Origin: Brachionus plicatilis
Lineage: Eukaryota > Rotifera > Eurotatoria > Ploima > Brachionidae
DNA length: 64,000 bases
Assembly: GCA_010279815.1 (NCBI GenBank)
Contig: QEOQ01000573.1
Span: 470,661-534,660, forward strand
Direction: 5' to 3'
Shown here: piece by piece, positions 32,311-43,953 of the stretch
How the letters are laid out: each line of letters begins with the position of its first letter
Position numbering within the stretch: position 1 is the stretch's first letter
Notes under the pieces: model-generated
Told to the model about the DNA's origin: nothing
The model's input: only the letters and a program-made list of their open reading frames with translations
The model's database searches: none
Translations under genes and position numbers: made by a program

Positions 32311-32812
32311 TGTTATTCGAGATAAAAATGAAGCTTCTATCTTGTTTCGGATTCGAATTCAGTTTTTTATTTATCCATTAAGTAGAATTATAAAAAATCA
32401 TTAAAACAAATTTTTTTTTTTTCAAAAAATCACTATAATTTTTTTTTAATAATATTTTCTTTTTCAGAAAAAATGAAAGAAATGTAAATCAAAAATGTTA
32501 AGAGTTTTTTTTCTTTAGATCATTTTTAGGAGAATATAATAATAAAGAAAAAGAAATTTTATATTGCTTCAGAGAAAAAATACTGATCTTTAAAGTATAT
32601 TGAAGGTTTTAACTTAATTTTGGCTAAATCATCTGGGTGCAGTAAATTTTTCACAATTTTGAATATTCAAAATTTATTTTTCAAGAGATTTAAAATATGC
32701 TAAATAAATATTGTGACTAATGAAAAAAAATACGTGACCAAGCTAAAAATTAGATGATCAATTTCTGGTCAAATATTACTCCTTCGAAAATTAGGTGACC
32801 AGTCCTGGTCAC
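32311..32812 (+). repeat. Dispersed repeat, copy B
   Basis: Second copy of the repeat at 25556-25988, in the same orientation and 6.8 kb away. It ends in the perfect palindrome GTGACCAG-TC-CTGGTCAC (32795-32812). Relative to copy A the stem keeps its core and one pair changes from A-T to G-C on both sides. Confidence 0.8.
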
Positions 32813-34578
32813 ACAAAATTGTATCAACTGAAAAAGATAATTTTTTATTGATACTTTTTTCTTTTTAAGAAGAAATTGAAAGAACAATATATCAAAAAAA
32901 TAATAAAAGTGTTCATAAATTTTTTATTTAAAAATAATTAAATATAATAAATTAGGCTTTAAATTCAGAATAATTTAACTATCGATTTGTTTTTGGAATT
33001 TTGGCTTTACTTTAGAACACAATAAATTATCTAGTGTGAGCTCGTTCAACTGTGAAATCAAAACCACTGACAATGATTAAATTAATTTTGTTTTGATTTG
33101 AAAAATTCTAGTTGTAGAGCAAAATAGAGAGAAGGCTTAAAGGTTTTTTATTCAGGCAATCATTAATATTTTTCGAAAAAATAGTTTAATTTAATTATCT
33201 GAGAAATCACGCCATTCATTCCGTTTTGTTTTAAACTAAAGAAAATTTTCTATCCACAATCCGGACCAGAGTTGATGAATTGAAAGGAACCAAATTGGTT
33301 ATTAATGAGCTCATTGCGGAACATCCTTGGCTAAAGTATCAAATTTGTGGCCAGAAATTGAATCAAATTGATTTTTAAAAAATTTCATATCAATAATTGG
33401 ATTTTTATTCAATTTTTTTGTTGAATAGTTAATTTAGATGAGTCAAGTGTCTTTTTTGTTGGTGACTATTGACTGAACCCATCAATATTTATGCTAGCTT
33501 GTTTCTAATCAAAAACAATTCTTTTGAACAAATTAGACTTTGATTGAAAATCAGCTATTTATTTTTGAGTTGACGTTGCTATTTGAGATTAATTAAAATT
33601 CTAATTTTTATTACTCAATCTGATAAAGAATCACTCTAAGTTGTATGATCTCGACAACCTTTTGTTGACTAACCGAGATTTAAAGCAAATGGGTTACATT
33701 ATGAGTCTTTAATTTAAAATTTTTTTAAACTAGGCATTTAATTGTCTTTTAGATTTTTTCATTCTTTTTTAAGCAAAAATCTTGTTTTAATTTGTTCGTG
33801 GGACTCAAACAATAATTAAATAGAATAAAATTTTAAAACATTTTTAAGGAGTTAAATAAATGCTTTTTTAAAGATTCGTTCAAAATTTTTAAATTTCGAA
33901 ACCTTTCCAATGAACAAGACTAATTAGGCAGGGCAATTATTTTTTTCAAATATTAAATATCACTATGGGCTTACTTGGAAATCATTAAGAAAAGATAGAG
34001 CAATTGTATGCTCGTTGTGGTTGACAAGTGCATTTTTGAAAATTTTTCCATTCACTCAACAATTGAGCCAGTCCATTTGGTGACAAGATTTAGAAAATTT
34101 GTGTTTTCAATGGTGTTGAATTTCAAAAATTTTGTTTTGCGGATTAGTCTCAGAGTAACAAAGACTTAATTTAGTTAATCTTTTTGAAAACTTATTTTTT
34201 AAATTAATCTGACTAATTTTTGTTTGGCAAAGAAAACGAACAAAAATCTTTGAAATTAGAGAAAACAAGTCGTTTTTAACCAAATTTGTTGCCTAGTAGA
34301 AAGAAGAAAAATCATATAGGTATTCGGGCCGTACGATTTTTCGTTTTTCACTTTCTTCTTCGAAAACCTTATATTTAGCTTTAAATACAAAGGTAAATTT
34401 TAATTTTTTTAAACAATGCCAAAAACAAATAAACCTAAAATCAAAATAGTTGGATTAAATTTTTTCAAATTTTTTTAGCTATTTAAATTAGATGTACTCA
34501 AAGTGAAGTATTTTTTATTCACGATCATTTCTCAAAAATTTCACCTATCCATGCCATCTTTGATTTTTTTTTTTTTTT
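32813..34578. other. Intergenic stretch around an exon-like block
   Basis: Contains the coding-like block listed at 33235. Otherwise nothing is supported. The stretch ends in an 18-base T run that abuts the assembly gap. Confidence 0.35.
33235..33378 (+). other. Exon-like open frame, unassigned
   Basis: Forty-seven codons with balanced, non-A/T-driven composition: STIRTRVDELKGTKLVINEL then IAEHPWLKYQICGQKLNQID and a stop. There is no in-frame ATG; TAAAG just upstream could be a splice acceptor. It could be the last exon of a gene whose other exons I could not find. No family recognised. Confidence 0.3.
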
Positions 34579-34588
34579 NNNNNNNNNN
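34579..34588. other. Assembly gap (10 N)
   Basis: Ten N bases directly after a T run. The true length of the missing sequence is unknown, so distances across this point should not be trusted. Confidence 0.99.
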
Positions 34589-36490
34589 TGTAGAGATGAA
34601 TTCTTCTAAATATGGTGATATTCAGCAAGAGAGTTTACGACCTAGATTTGAAGTCTAGTTGGAAAATTATCATTAGCTAGCTTGATGGGGCCTTTAGAGC
34701 TATGCGATGATTAAAATTTTAAATGAGTCAGGTAAAATTTTATTTGTTTAGCTTTAATTTTATTACTCTTTGAACAAAATAAAAAAATTTGAATTTAGAC
34801 TGTGTACAGATAAAGCAAATAGTGACGGTCCCGTGATACAGTTAAAAAGGTCTTTCATTCAGAGCTCAGCTTAAATGCTTCGCAACCAAGATTTGGAATT
34901 TTCCAAACAAAATTCCTAATTTCTTTTCAAAGTTTATTTTCTTAATCTTTAAGCAAATAGTTGTAATTTCGACAAACATTAAAGAACGAGAGCATTCTAA
35001 TTTATTCATTATTTAGCCTAAGAGGCAAAATAGCGTTGGTAGCATTTAGCCAAAATGCCAACTATCACCAATCCGGAAATGCTCCGTCTATTTATACTAG
35101 GCTTTGTTTGGTTAAAGGGCTCACAGTAGGAAATTTTTTATTGTCAAAATTTTTTTTTTTTTAATTGATTAAATAATTTATTAAATATAAAAAAAAGGTG
35201 TTTATAGTTAAAAAAAAAAAAATTTTTAAATTAATCTAAGATTTCTTCATCTGAACTAATGTTGTTTGATTCATCCTCAACTTCCAAATTGTTGTTTGTT
35301 CTTGGTCCTTGAGTTTCAAAGTGGTTCCCTAATTCGACCGGATAATTGCCTTTAAAATAATTATCGAGTATAATGATAATAATACATATGGAAAAAGTAA
35401 AGTGAAAAAAGTACGCTCCACAGGACAATATTTTGTGTTGGAACTTGAAGTCTAATGATCCTTAATCATTAATTTAGACAAACGTAAGCAGTTACGTGCG
35501 GAGTGCAGAGTGATCACTTTTTCCTGAAAAAAAATGCCAAGATTTCCGCTTTTTGAAGCTAAGTGAAGCAGCAAATAAACAAGATCAACAACTATGAGAA
35601 ATGGAATTTTATTTACACAAGTTTGTTTTGACTCATTTGGCCCTAAGCGTTTAATTGCAGTGAGGAAGTAGAAGTAAAAGTATTTGAACAATGAGCTCTC
35701 GGAAATTTACTTTAGATTAATTTTCTTGCCCGATTCCAATAAATTTTCTGCTTTTAATTAAAAAATTTTTTCAGAAATTTCATATTTCTATTCTGTTTTG
35801 TTTTTTTTCTCTTTTTTTCTTCTTGTAAAACAATAATTAAAATCAAATATTTGAGTTAAATGTTGAAATAGGCAAAACTAGCAAACAACAATCTCTCACG
35901 CAAGTCGAGTTCGAGTGGAATTTGTAGTTATTTTTCTTTTTATTTTTGTAATTTAATAACCGAGAATCGGCTAGGAGACTATGAAGTATTAAAAATGAGA
36001 GCTTGTTTGCAGTCGGATCGAATCCTATTGACTGAGTCAGCGCTGAAACTATAGCACCTGTGTAGATCGCTGAAATTACTATTATTATTATTATTATTTT
36101 TTTTTTCTTAGACAAATATTTGCTCAAAATTTGTGCTTCTGACTTATGTTGAAAATTAATATTGGACAAAATAAAAGCAATTTTTATTTTCTTTATTTTT
36201 ATTTTTCAGAAAAGAGAAGCAGAGTGAGCATTAATCATAACTCGAAAATGGCTTCACAGTTGTGTTGTCGTAGTTTTTAGAAAAACATTAAAAAATTTAT
36301 AAATTTCATTTTGCTAGCAATAAAAAAAACAATTATCAAATAAATCGTGTCATTTTCATTCAGAATTAGCTGCCAAACGATATAAAAGCTATGGAGTTCA
36401 ATTGGGCTTTTCATTTTTCAATTTTTGTTCAGTCGAATAAAAGTAAATTTAACTATTGCACTTGAAACATTGTTCAAACCTTAGTTAGAA
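34589..36490. other. Intergenic, no gene supported
   Basis: Open frames here are weak. Around 35231-35450 the minus strand gives NNLEVEDESNNISSDEEILD, an acidic run that could be a small exon, but nothing supports it further. An (ATT)n run lies at about 36079-36100. A TATA-like GATATAAAAG lies at about 36379. Confidence 0.35.
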
Positions 36491-36499
36491 TGCTAAAAT

Positions 36500-37640
36500 A
36501 GATAGCTATTTTCAGGTGAGCAAAGTTTCAAGTGTGTTTGTTAAAATTTAGATCATCATCAGCAATAATCGATCAGCAAATTTTTTAAATATGTTCCTAT
36601 TTAAATTTTTTTACCTTTATTAATAAATTAAATTTTTTTCTTTTTTATATTGAAGTAAAATATTTCCACAAAATAAGATAATTTTTAATGATTTTTTAAA
36701 AATAGAATTTTTTACATATCTTATTTTTTAATTAAATAATTTTCATAATGAACTGTCTCGTGAATAATTTTATTTTTTTTTGTTGTTGCCTATGAGGCAT
36801 ATAATCTAATAAATGATATTAATTTTTTTTTAAATAAAGTTCCAATTTAATTATTTTTACCTTAATAAAAATATTTATTTTTTTTTATTTTTTTAATTCA
36901 ATAATTAAAATTTAATCGAAAGTGGACCTTTTTATTACGAGTCAAAATATTTAAAATTTTGGATTAATTATAATAAAAATATTTTTTTTGCGAAGATTCT
37001 AAACTGGCGTTTTCAAAGTCAGCTATAGTTTTTCCAATTATCATCTTTTTATTTTATTTAATAAAAAAATTCATATAAAATAGCAAAGATTTTAATCTAT
37101 TAATAATCCTTCATTTTTTAATAAAACATAAAAACACAAAAAATTTTATTTTGTTTTGCTTTTTTTTCTTCTCCTATAAGGAGGCTAATTCAATTTAATA
37201 AATAAATAAATATTAATCAAAAAATATTATCAATTCTCCCTGAAAGGGTGAATGGAATAAAAGTGTAAATAAAATGGTACTTCAGTTCCGTGACGATGTA
37301 TCTCACTCAATTGAGCTAGGTCTGAGCATTTAATTAAAAAATAAAGAATTTTGTTGAACCAACTTTCTTTGTCAATTTTTAATGATAGTATTTAAAATTT
37401 TTTTATTTCTTCTCTTGATGGAGAAAATTCTTCATTTTCAAGTGAGCCAAATTTCAAAAATGTTTGTCAAAATTAAATTGACCATTAATAATAATGAATG
37501 AGTCAAATTTTAATCATGTTTCTTTTTATTTTTATATTTTTTTTATCAAAAAGTATAAATGAATCGTAAATGGACCATTTTTACAAGTCAAAATATCCGA
37601 AATTTTTCGATAAAAACCAAAAATATAGCTGAGTTTTTTT
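36500..37640 (+). repeat. Tandem segmental duplication with two LINE tails
   Basis: The 36507-36580 segment (TTTTCAGGTGAGCAAAGTTT) and the 36905-36960 segment (GTGGACC, GAGTCAAAATATTTAAAAT) recur in order at 37435-37505 and 37560-37610. An ancestral segment seems to have been duplicated and partly eroded upstream of the GM2A-like gene. Two hairpin-plus-tail LINE ends sit within: TGCCTATGAGGCA at 36787-36799, and CTCCTATAAGGAG at 37171-37183 followed by AATAAATAAATAAATA. Confidence 0.55.
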
Positions 37641-37989
37641 AATAAATTTTTCAAAAAAAAAAACTTTTAAAATTTAATCTTATCAATTTTCGGTCTTTTA
37701 AACAATACTAAAATAACAAAAATTAGTTAATTAAATTTAAAAAGAGGAATAGACAAATTTAAAGACACATTTAAAAAAAACGTGATTATTTTATGAGTGC
37801 TTCAATTATTTTGGCCACATTTATCTCTCTCTAGCACTACAAAACATGTTGTTTCATTTACAGTTTTTAATTAAAAACTGATGAATAATTAAATTTTGAA
37901 AGTTATTTCAATTTCAAGAGCTAATTTTAATTTGATACACTTGTCTTATCTACTTATCAATCAATCTTATGTAACTTTTACTCAAATTT

Positions 37990-38044
37990 TTTTGGCTATA
38001 AGAGTATCTTTTTTAGCAAATATTAATTAAAGATAATCAAAAAA
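37990..38044 (+). promoter_or_regulatory. Likely TATA box of the GM2A-like gene
   Basis: GCTATAAGAG lies about 45 bases upstream of the ATG, a plausible core promoter with a very short 5' UTR. Assigned by position only. Confidence 0.4.
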
Positions 38045-38839
38045 ATGGTAAATAAAATAGCGTTTTCAATTTTGATTCTGGTGGTCGCCTTTATTGCAGA
38101 CGTACAAAACCAAGAAATACTAAATGAAATTCAATCGAGTAAAAATGCCTCTATTGAGGTAAATCCAATTAAACTCAGAATAGCTTTTATCAGAGACTGC
38201 AGTATTTAAAAAAATAATCTATGTTGAACAAATGTTGATTTTTTTTATCTGAAGGAAACAGAAGAGACAGCTTGTTGCTGAGAAAAATATCCTACCCAAA
38301 ATATATTCAAATTCCTGGGACCATGGAACTAAACGCAAGTGGAATTGTAAGAAAACAGTTGCCAAAAGACTGGAATATTGAAACAGAAATTACAGTTGAT
38401 ATGCCTGTTTTAGGATTAGTCAAAGTACCTTGTGATGAGTGGTAAAGTTAATTAAAAATTTTTGGAATTTTAATAAATTGTATATTTTTATGAAGCACAT
38501 TTAACAATGTCTGTAATGATAAAATTTTAGCCAAATGTAAAGAGTTTTTGAAAAAAAATCCCGATTCCACTTTAACCTGCAACTGCGACTTGGATCGAGG
38601 AGCTCATCAACTGCCCAAGCTTGAAATACCACTTGCTTTATCTAACGTGAAAAATGCGGCTAGAGCCCAAATGATAAATAAATATTCAAATAATAAAGGA
38701 GTAAGTACAATTATGATTTGATTCAGTGGTTTTTTGATAATTTATTTTTTAGTCTGTAATTAAATTAGAAATTGTTTTGAAGTCAGCTGAAAATAACCAA
38801 AGATTCGGGTGTTTTAATGCCATATTTGTTGTTGAATAA
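38045..38839 (+). CDS. GM2A: GM2 ganglioside activator-like secreted lipid-transfer protein
   Basis: Four short exons: 38045-38201, 38255-38441, 38496-38700 and 38753-38839. They encode 211 residues (human GM2A 193). GM2A-type proteins are lysosomal ML-domain cofactors that lift glycolipids from membranes for hydrolysis. A signal peptide covers residues 1-19 (MVNKIAFSILILVVAFIADV). The exon joins restore the family pattern: AFIRDC, then YIQIPGTMELNASG, LGLVKVPCDECTFNNVC (human has PCTDYIGSCTFEHFC), LTCNCDLDRGAHQLPKLEIP and a final RFGCFNAIFVVE. Cys positions match the disulfides of the family. The phase-1 and phase-2 introns were placed so that the CTF codon and the first Cys join are made across splice sites. 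No single long open frame exists, so an ORF-based search would miss it. It may be a general lipid carrier rather than a true GM2 cofactor. Confidence 0.85.
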
Positions 38840-40632
38840 ATTAAAAGACAATTCAAGATGTTTTAATTATATTATATAATCGATCAGAAAAATACCGAGA
38901 AATTATTTAAATAAAAAATTACACATCCTTTTTGTTCATCAAAAAATTGATTTGGACTAAATTAAAGCTTTTCTTTATTTAAAAATGGTTCACTTTACAA
39001 ATTATTAAACAAATTGTAACCGTATTTTTAAAATTCAAGTTATTAACAATTTAAAATGAGAAAAAATAGAAACAAAAAAATTTTAAAATTTAGAAAATAT
39101 TTTTTCTTCTAAAATAAAAATACAGAAGATCTTGAATTTTAAATTAAAATTCAAAAAAACGCTTGGAGATTTTTTTTTTAATTTTGCAATTAATAAAATT
39201 TTTTAAAATCAATTATTTATTACTCCTAATAGAGTATTAAAAGTGTTCTATGGCAGTAAAGAAAATACATATTCTAAAATCCTTTACAATTTGTAAGTTC
39301 CTCATCCTTTTATAAATTAAATAATATTCTATATATGATTGATTTTGCTAAATAAATTTTTTAATAACATTAACATCAATTCAAATCTATTTTCATAAAT
39401 TTTTATTTAATGATAATTTTTATTATAATCAACGAATGATCGATTATTTTCCGATTTGAAAAGTTTCAAAGTTAAATTCATTTATTATTTTCTGTGCAAA
39501 AATAATGACTAATTAAGACAAGAATTCCGATGTTTTTAATAATACAAAAACAAATTTTTCCGAATTCTAGCAAAATTTAATCTTTCTAAGTGAATTTGAC
39601 AAAAAAGAAATTTTTTCTTTAGATACAATCTTTATTTGTCAATCAAAACATTTGATAGATAAGAAATTTTAACATAAATATTCGCAAATAAAATTTATTT
39701 GGAAAGGCATTTAATCAATTCAAAAGTTATTGATTCTGCCAAAAGGTTAAATTAATCATGTGATGAGAATAAAATACAATTTCTGGCACGAAGAAAAATA
39801 ATTAATTGATTCTATTCCAAATTAAACTCAATATAGTAAAAATTTTCTTTTTTCTTTTTCTTTTTTCCATTCTGTAGGATTTTTAGAATTTTTTATACCA
39901 GTATTTTTATCATTCTAATTCCTAGAAACGCATAGTCAAGACTTTAAAAAATATTTCGAGCAATCTTTGAACTATCTTATTGAAATGAACTAAATGATAT
40001 TTTATTTTTAATATATGATTGAAAAAATAATGAAATAAAGTCAATGAATTGAATTATTCCATTTAAATTAATTTTTTATCTTTCCAAAATTCAAGTTAAT
40101 ATAATTTTTAAATTATATAAATTAAAGAAATCTAAAAAATAATCGCTGAACATTTTTTTATTAAAAATAATATTTTTTTAATAAGAGCGATAAAATTTTT
40201 TCAAAAAATAGGACAGTACGTACAAGTCTCTTGACAATAGTATAATTATAATGATTCAGTAAGAAACCTATCAAAGTTCTAGAGCTGCTAGAGATTTTTA
40301 AATTTTTTAATTCTCTAGATAATTTAAGCTTCATTTTAATTCAAAAATATCAATACATAAAAATTTTGCATGAAAATTTAACATAGAAACGTTTCAAATT
40401 TCTTCAAATACTCTTCAGAACTTTTTTACTCTTAAAAAGAATTTCTTCCAAACAAAAAGAAATAAATTAATAAAAAAAAATAAAAAAGTTGAAAAATGAC
40501 TCAATTTTCTGAAAATATCTTAAAAAATCAAAAATTTTATATTTTTTATTAACAATTCATTAAATAATGATATTTATCATTTTAATTCGGTTTTTTATTA
40601 TCTTTTCTGATTGAGAGCCTAATTAAAATAGA
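38840..40632. other. Intergenic, no feature
   Basis: A/T-rich, without supported genes or clear repeats. Confidence 0.4.
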
Positions 40633-40869
40633 GTAAAAAAGGAAGCTGAAATCAAGAAAATAAAGTTTGATCATCCTACATTCAAACCAACTAATAAACT
40701 CGAAATTCTTGGGACAAAATGTGGAACTAAAATAATGTTTCTTCCTATATTTCATTATGAGTTAAATCAATTGGAGGGATTCTAGTGCGATCAAAATCAA
40801 TTTTTTAGGAAGTCGTTAAAGCAGACGTTTGAGTTAATGAAAAGATTAATGGAGAATTCAAGAAAATAA
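40633..40869 (+). pseudogene. DDE transposase C-terminal remnant
   Basis: The frame reads IMFLPIFHYELNQLEGF, a stop (TAG where a Trp codon is expected), then CDQNQFFRKSLKQTFELMKR. The pattern HxELNPIEGxWCxxK is the third catalytic block of a DDE/IS630-like transposase family; here Pro-Ile reads Gln-Leu and Trp is a stop. It ends at TAA at 40867-40869. The rest of the element was not found. Confidence 0.65.
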
Positions 40870-41193
40870 TTGTGGCACACGAAATAAATATCGTAATAAT
40901 TCGGAGATATTGGTTTAATAAAATTTTACTTATAAAAAGGCTTAAACTATGAAAACATGCTCAAAATATATTTTTCTGGATATTCGAATAGAGAAAAAAA
41001 AACAGCAGAGATTTATTAATATAGAAATTTTAATTCTAAAGTTTTTTTAGAAAATTGCCTAAGTTTTTAACTTTTTTTTTTTGATTATTTAAGTTTGAAC
41101 ATTATTTCTTCTGCTAGTAAAATTATGTTTATGATAGCAAAAATAAAAGTATAAAAAAATGACCATAAATATTTTTATAAAATGTTATTCATA

Positions 41194-41547
41194 TTATAGT
41201 TGAAAAGGAGAATAAAAAAATAAGCTAAGTACTGACAAAAAATATAAAAATTTCATCAATTTTAGTTTTTTTGGCTCTCTTTTTGATTTTCTGACAAAAG
41301 TATTTTCTGTATTTCTTTTTATAGTTGTAGAACCACGAGGTCTGCCACGACGTTTTGAACCATTTGAAGATTTTTGTGCATCAGCTTGATTATTTTGACC
41401 AAAATTTAAATCAATGGGTTCATCTAATTGTAAAGGATTTGATAAGTTTTCACTATTTATAACATTGGATAAAACGTTATACTCTTGAAACGAATTTTCC
41501 AAAGGATTAGCTTGCCTGAAGTTATCAATTATTTGTTTATATATCAT
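41194..41547 (-). other. AT-hook open frame, probably mobile-element derived
   Basis: A 117-codon frame from an ATG. Residues 1-60 are polar and Asn-rich; then comes an AT-hook core KRRGRPRGSTT and a basic run RKSKREPKKLKL. The last 20 residues are hydrophobic and may be read-through of non-coding DNA. A basic RKSKREPK-type block after a GRPRG motif occurs in linker regions of LTR-retroelement polyproteins, so this may be a fragment of one. It could also be a small DNA-binding protein exon. Confidence 0.35.
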
Positions 41548-41701
41548 TTTTCAAGTTAATTAATTAAGTAATTCATTATTTAATTTTTTACGAAGCATAA
41601 AAAAAATTTAGCTATTATTAATTAATTTTTTTAACTAGCAGTAAAAAAAAAAATTACTAGCAGAAAGAAAAAGATCTCTTTAAGTTTTTTAGTTTTGACA
41701 A

Positions 41702-41932
41702 TTAGGTTGGGTAGGACACGCACTCTGAAGAACTGCCAAAGACCCAGCAAAAATTTTTCTTTTCTATGAACCTGAGATTAACTATGGTGTAGTCAAACGT
41801 GGTCGAAAAACTACAAAGTTTTACAAGTATATATGTGGATTATTGTTTCCTGAGAACGCAGAAGTAGCTAAATCAGATTTGGCAATGGATCGCCTACTTG
41901 GAAGAAAAATGTCGCCGAATGCTCTAAATTAG
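41702..41932 (+). pseudogene. LINE ORF2 C-terminal fragment
   Basis: Reads LGWVGHAL, an in-frame stop, then RTAKDPAKIFLFYEPEINYG and VVKRGRKTTKFYKYICG. This is the usual tail of RTE/CR1-like LINE proteins (WLGHVLRM...PK...YEP...KRGRPK). It ends NALN and a stop. A different family from the copies at 2992 and 7496. Confidence 0.7.
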
Positions 41933-42029
41933 CTTTCGATTGAAAAAGAAGAGAAGATTTAAGTTTTTAAATTAAAAAAGGAAAATTAGCTATTTTTTCA
42001 AAGTATTTTCAGAATATGGGTGATTAAGA

Positions 42030-42210
42030 TATTACTGTCGTTTTGGTACGGATGTAGATACAGCGGAGATACGATAACTCTATTTTACTATATTTTACCT
42101 AAAATATCGTAAATTTACATAAATTTAAGTAAAAATACGAAAGTAAAATTTAGTTAATTTACGGTAAATTACTATATTTTACGAAAAATATAGTAAAAAA
42201 TAGTAAAAAC
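42030..42210. repeat. Palindrome-rich TTTACTATATTTTACC block
   Basis: Dense inverted words TACTATATTTTAC, AAATATAGTAAAA and GTAAATTTAC. It resembles the ACGTAATTTTACGTA-rich core of the nested element at 3618-4042 in style but not in sequence. Possibly a small foldback. Confidence 0.4.
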
Positions 42211-42411
42211 CAAAATGTCCAAAAACGAAATTTTTGAAATTTTTTGTTTTTTTTTAGTTTTTTATTTTTAAAGAAAAAAAATTTTTTGTAAATTTTACTT
42301 TTTTTACCTTTTTTAAAATTAATTTCTGATTCATAAAATATAAAAAAGTAATTTAAAGTAATAAAAAGTAGTGAAGCTACAATTATTTAAAGGATGATTG
42401 GACTAAATAAA

Positions 42412-42534
42412 CGATCGAGAACAACTAACCTGCTGCATTCATTAAACTAAGTCCCTGCCGAAGATATGCTAAAGATAAGAAAATTTGAATTTGCTAAAAG
42501 AATAGAAAAAATATTTTTAAAAGACATAAAGTAA
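42412..42534 (+). pseudogene. LINE RT tail fragment
   Basis: Reads RSRTTNLLHSLN, a stop, then VPAEDMLKIRKFEFAKRIEK, the block that precedes the end of many LINE ORF2 proteins (ALNI...ML...KLxFxKRL). Degenerate. Confidence 0.6.
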
Positions 42535-43220
42535 ATAAAATCATTGAAGAATCTCAGAGGAGTAATAAAGACCTTAACGAAAATTCCTTGATCAGTGAAA
42601 AAACAGAGTTGCATAGAAGAAATCGATTAAAATTCTACTTTTTAAATATTTCTTATAAAAGAAAAAATCAAAGATCAGAGAAAAAATGGGATCTTTGAAT
42701 CTATAAAATTTTGCCTTGCAACAAAGAAGTTCCAAAAATAAAAAAAAAAAAATTAGAAAAAAGAAAAGAAAAACAAAGAAGTTTTACTTTTAAATCTTTT
42801 TTTGCCTTTAAAACGTTCATTGAAATTAATAAATAAATAAATAGAACTCAAAGTCAAAATAATAAAAAAATAAGTAGCTAAAAAATTTAATTGTTAAATT
42901 CATTTATTCTGTTAGAAAGAAAATGTTAGAAATATTTTTAAAATTCATTTCAACGATTAAAAAGCTTGATTTAATTTTTTTCAAAACTCGTCATTTTCAA
43001 AGTGTTTGTCTTCATTTACCAATAAATTTTTTTTCATAAAAGAACTGAATAACTATCTTCGACAGTTTGAAATAGGTTCATTAATTTTGATATTTCATTT
43101 CGACTAATGGACAACTTTGTGTTCTATTCAATTTTACACCTATCGTTTTTTGATTATTTTTTTGTTAAATTTGTGTTCTATTCATTTATTTAAATTTTCA
43201 TCTAATATGGTATTCAGCAT

Positions 43221-43340
43221 GTATTTTGCATAAGTTAGCATTTTGCAGAGAGATTTAATCAAATACCATTCAAAAGTTATAAACAAAATACTATTTGATC
43301 TGATTTTTTTGATCCTAAACTTCAAGATGCCTGAATTTCG
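43221..43340 (+). repeat. Dispersed repeat, copy also at 54038
   Basis: About 110 bp shared with 54038-54140 (TAGCATTTTGCAGA, TTTAATCAAATACCATT, TTGATCTGATTTTTTTGA). No terminal structure seen. Confidence 0.65.
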
Positions 43341-43953
43341 GGGTTTTTATAAAGAATTTTAGGTGTAATCGGGCTCACCCTTTAACCTCTTAGGACCTCA
43401 TACAATAAACCACCGAAGGCAAAGGGGTGACTATTTTTGAAGTTTTTGAACAAAATGGGTGCGAAATATGCAATAAAAAAAGGGAAACCGGTTATACTTG
43501 GTAACCATACAACTTCAAAATTTTTAAAATTTTTTAACCTTTTTAATATTTTTTAATTTTTCTAATGTTCAACTTATAACTTATAAAATTTCCGATTCGC
43601 TTTAATATATACAATAAATTTTAAAATTTTTTAAATTTAACTTCAAATATTCATAAAAATTAAATTAAATTTAACACATTCCGCTCATTATTTTTGCTGA
43701 ACCAAATAAATTAACAAAGCATAGTCAAAATATGGTTTATTTTGAAAATAGATTTCTTTAACTTAAAAGTTTTTTAATTTTTAAATTTTTGAAAAAAAAC
43801 TGGATTTTTTTGCTTGTTTCCAATACTCAAAAAATTCTACAAACTCTAATTCGCTCTATGTTTTATATTTTTCATACTTTTCATTATATATCTTTTGGTA
43901 AATACAATTTTTTCAAAAAATTGAATATTGAAGATAAATTAAAAGTAATTCAA

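Noticed and set aside
35843..36169. 108-codon minus-strand frame as a gene
   Set aside because: It includes an (ATT)n-derived Ile run and no recognisable domain; not supported.
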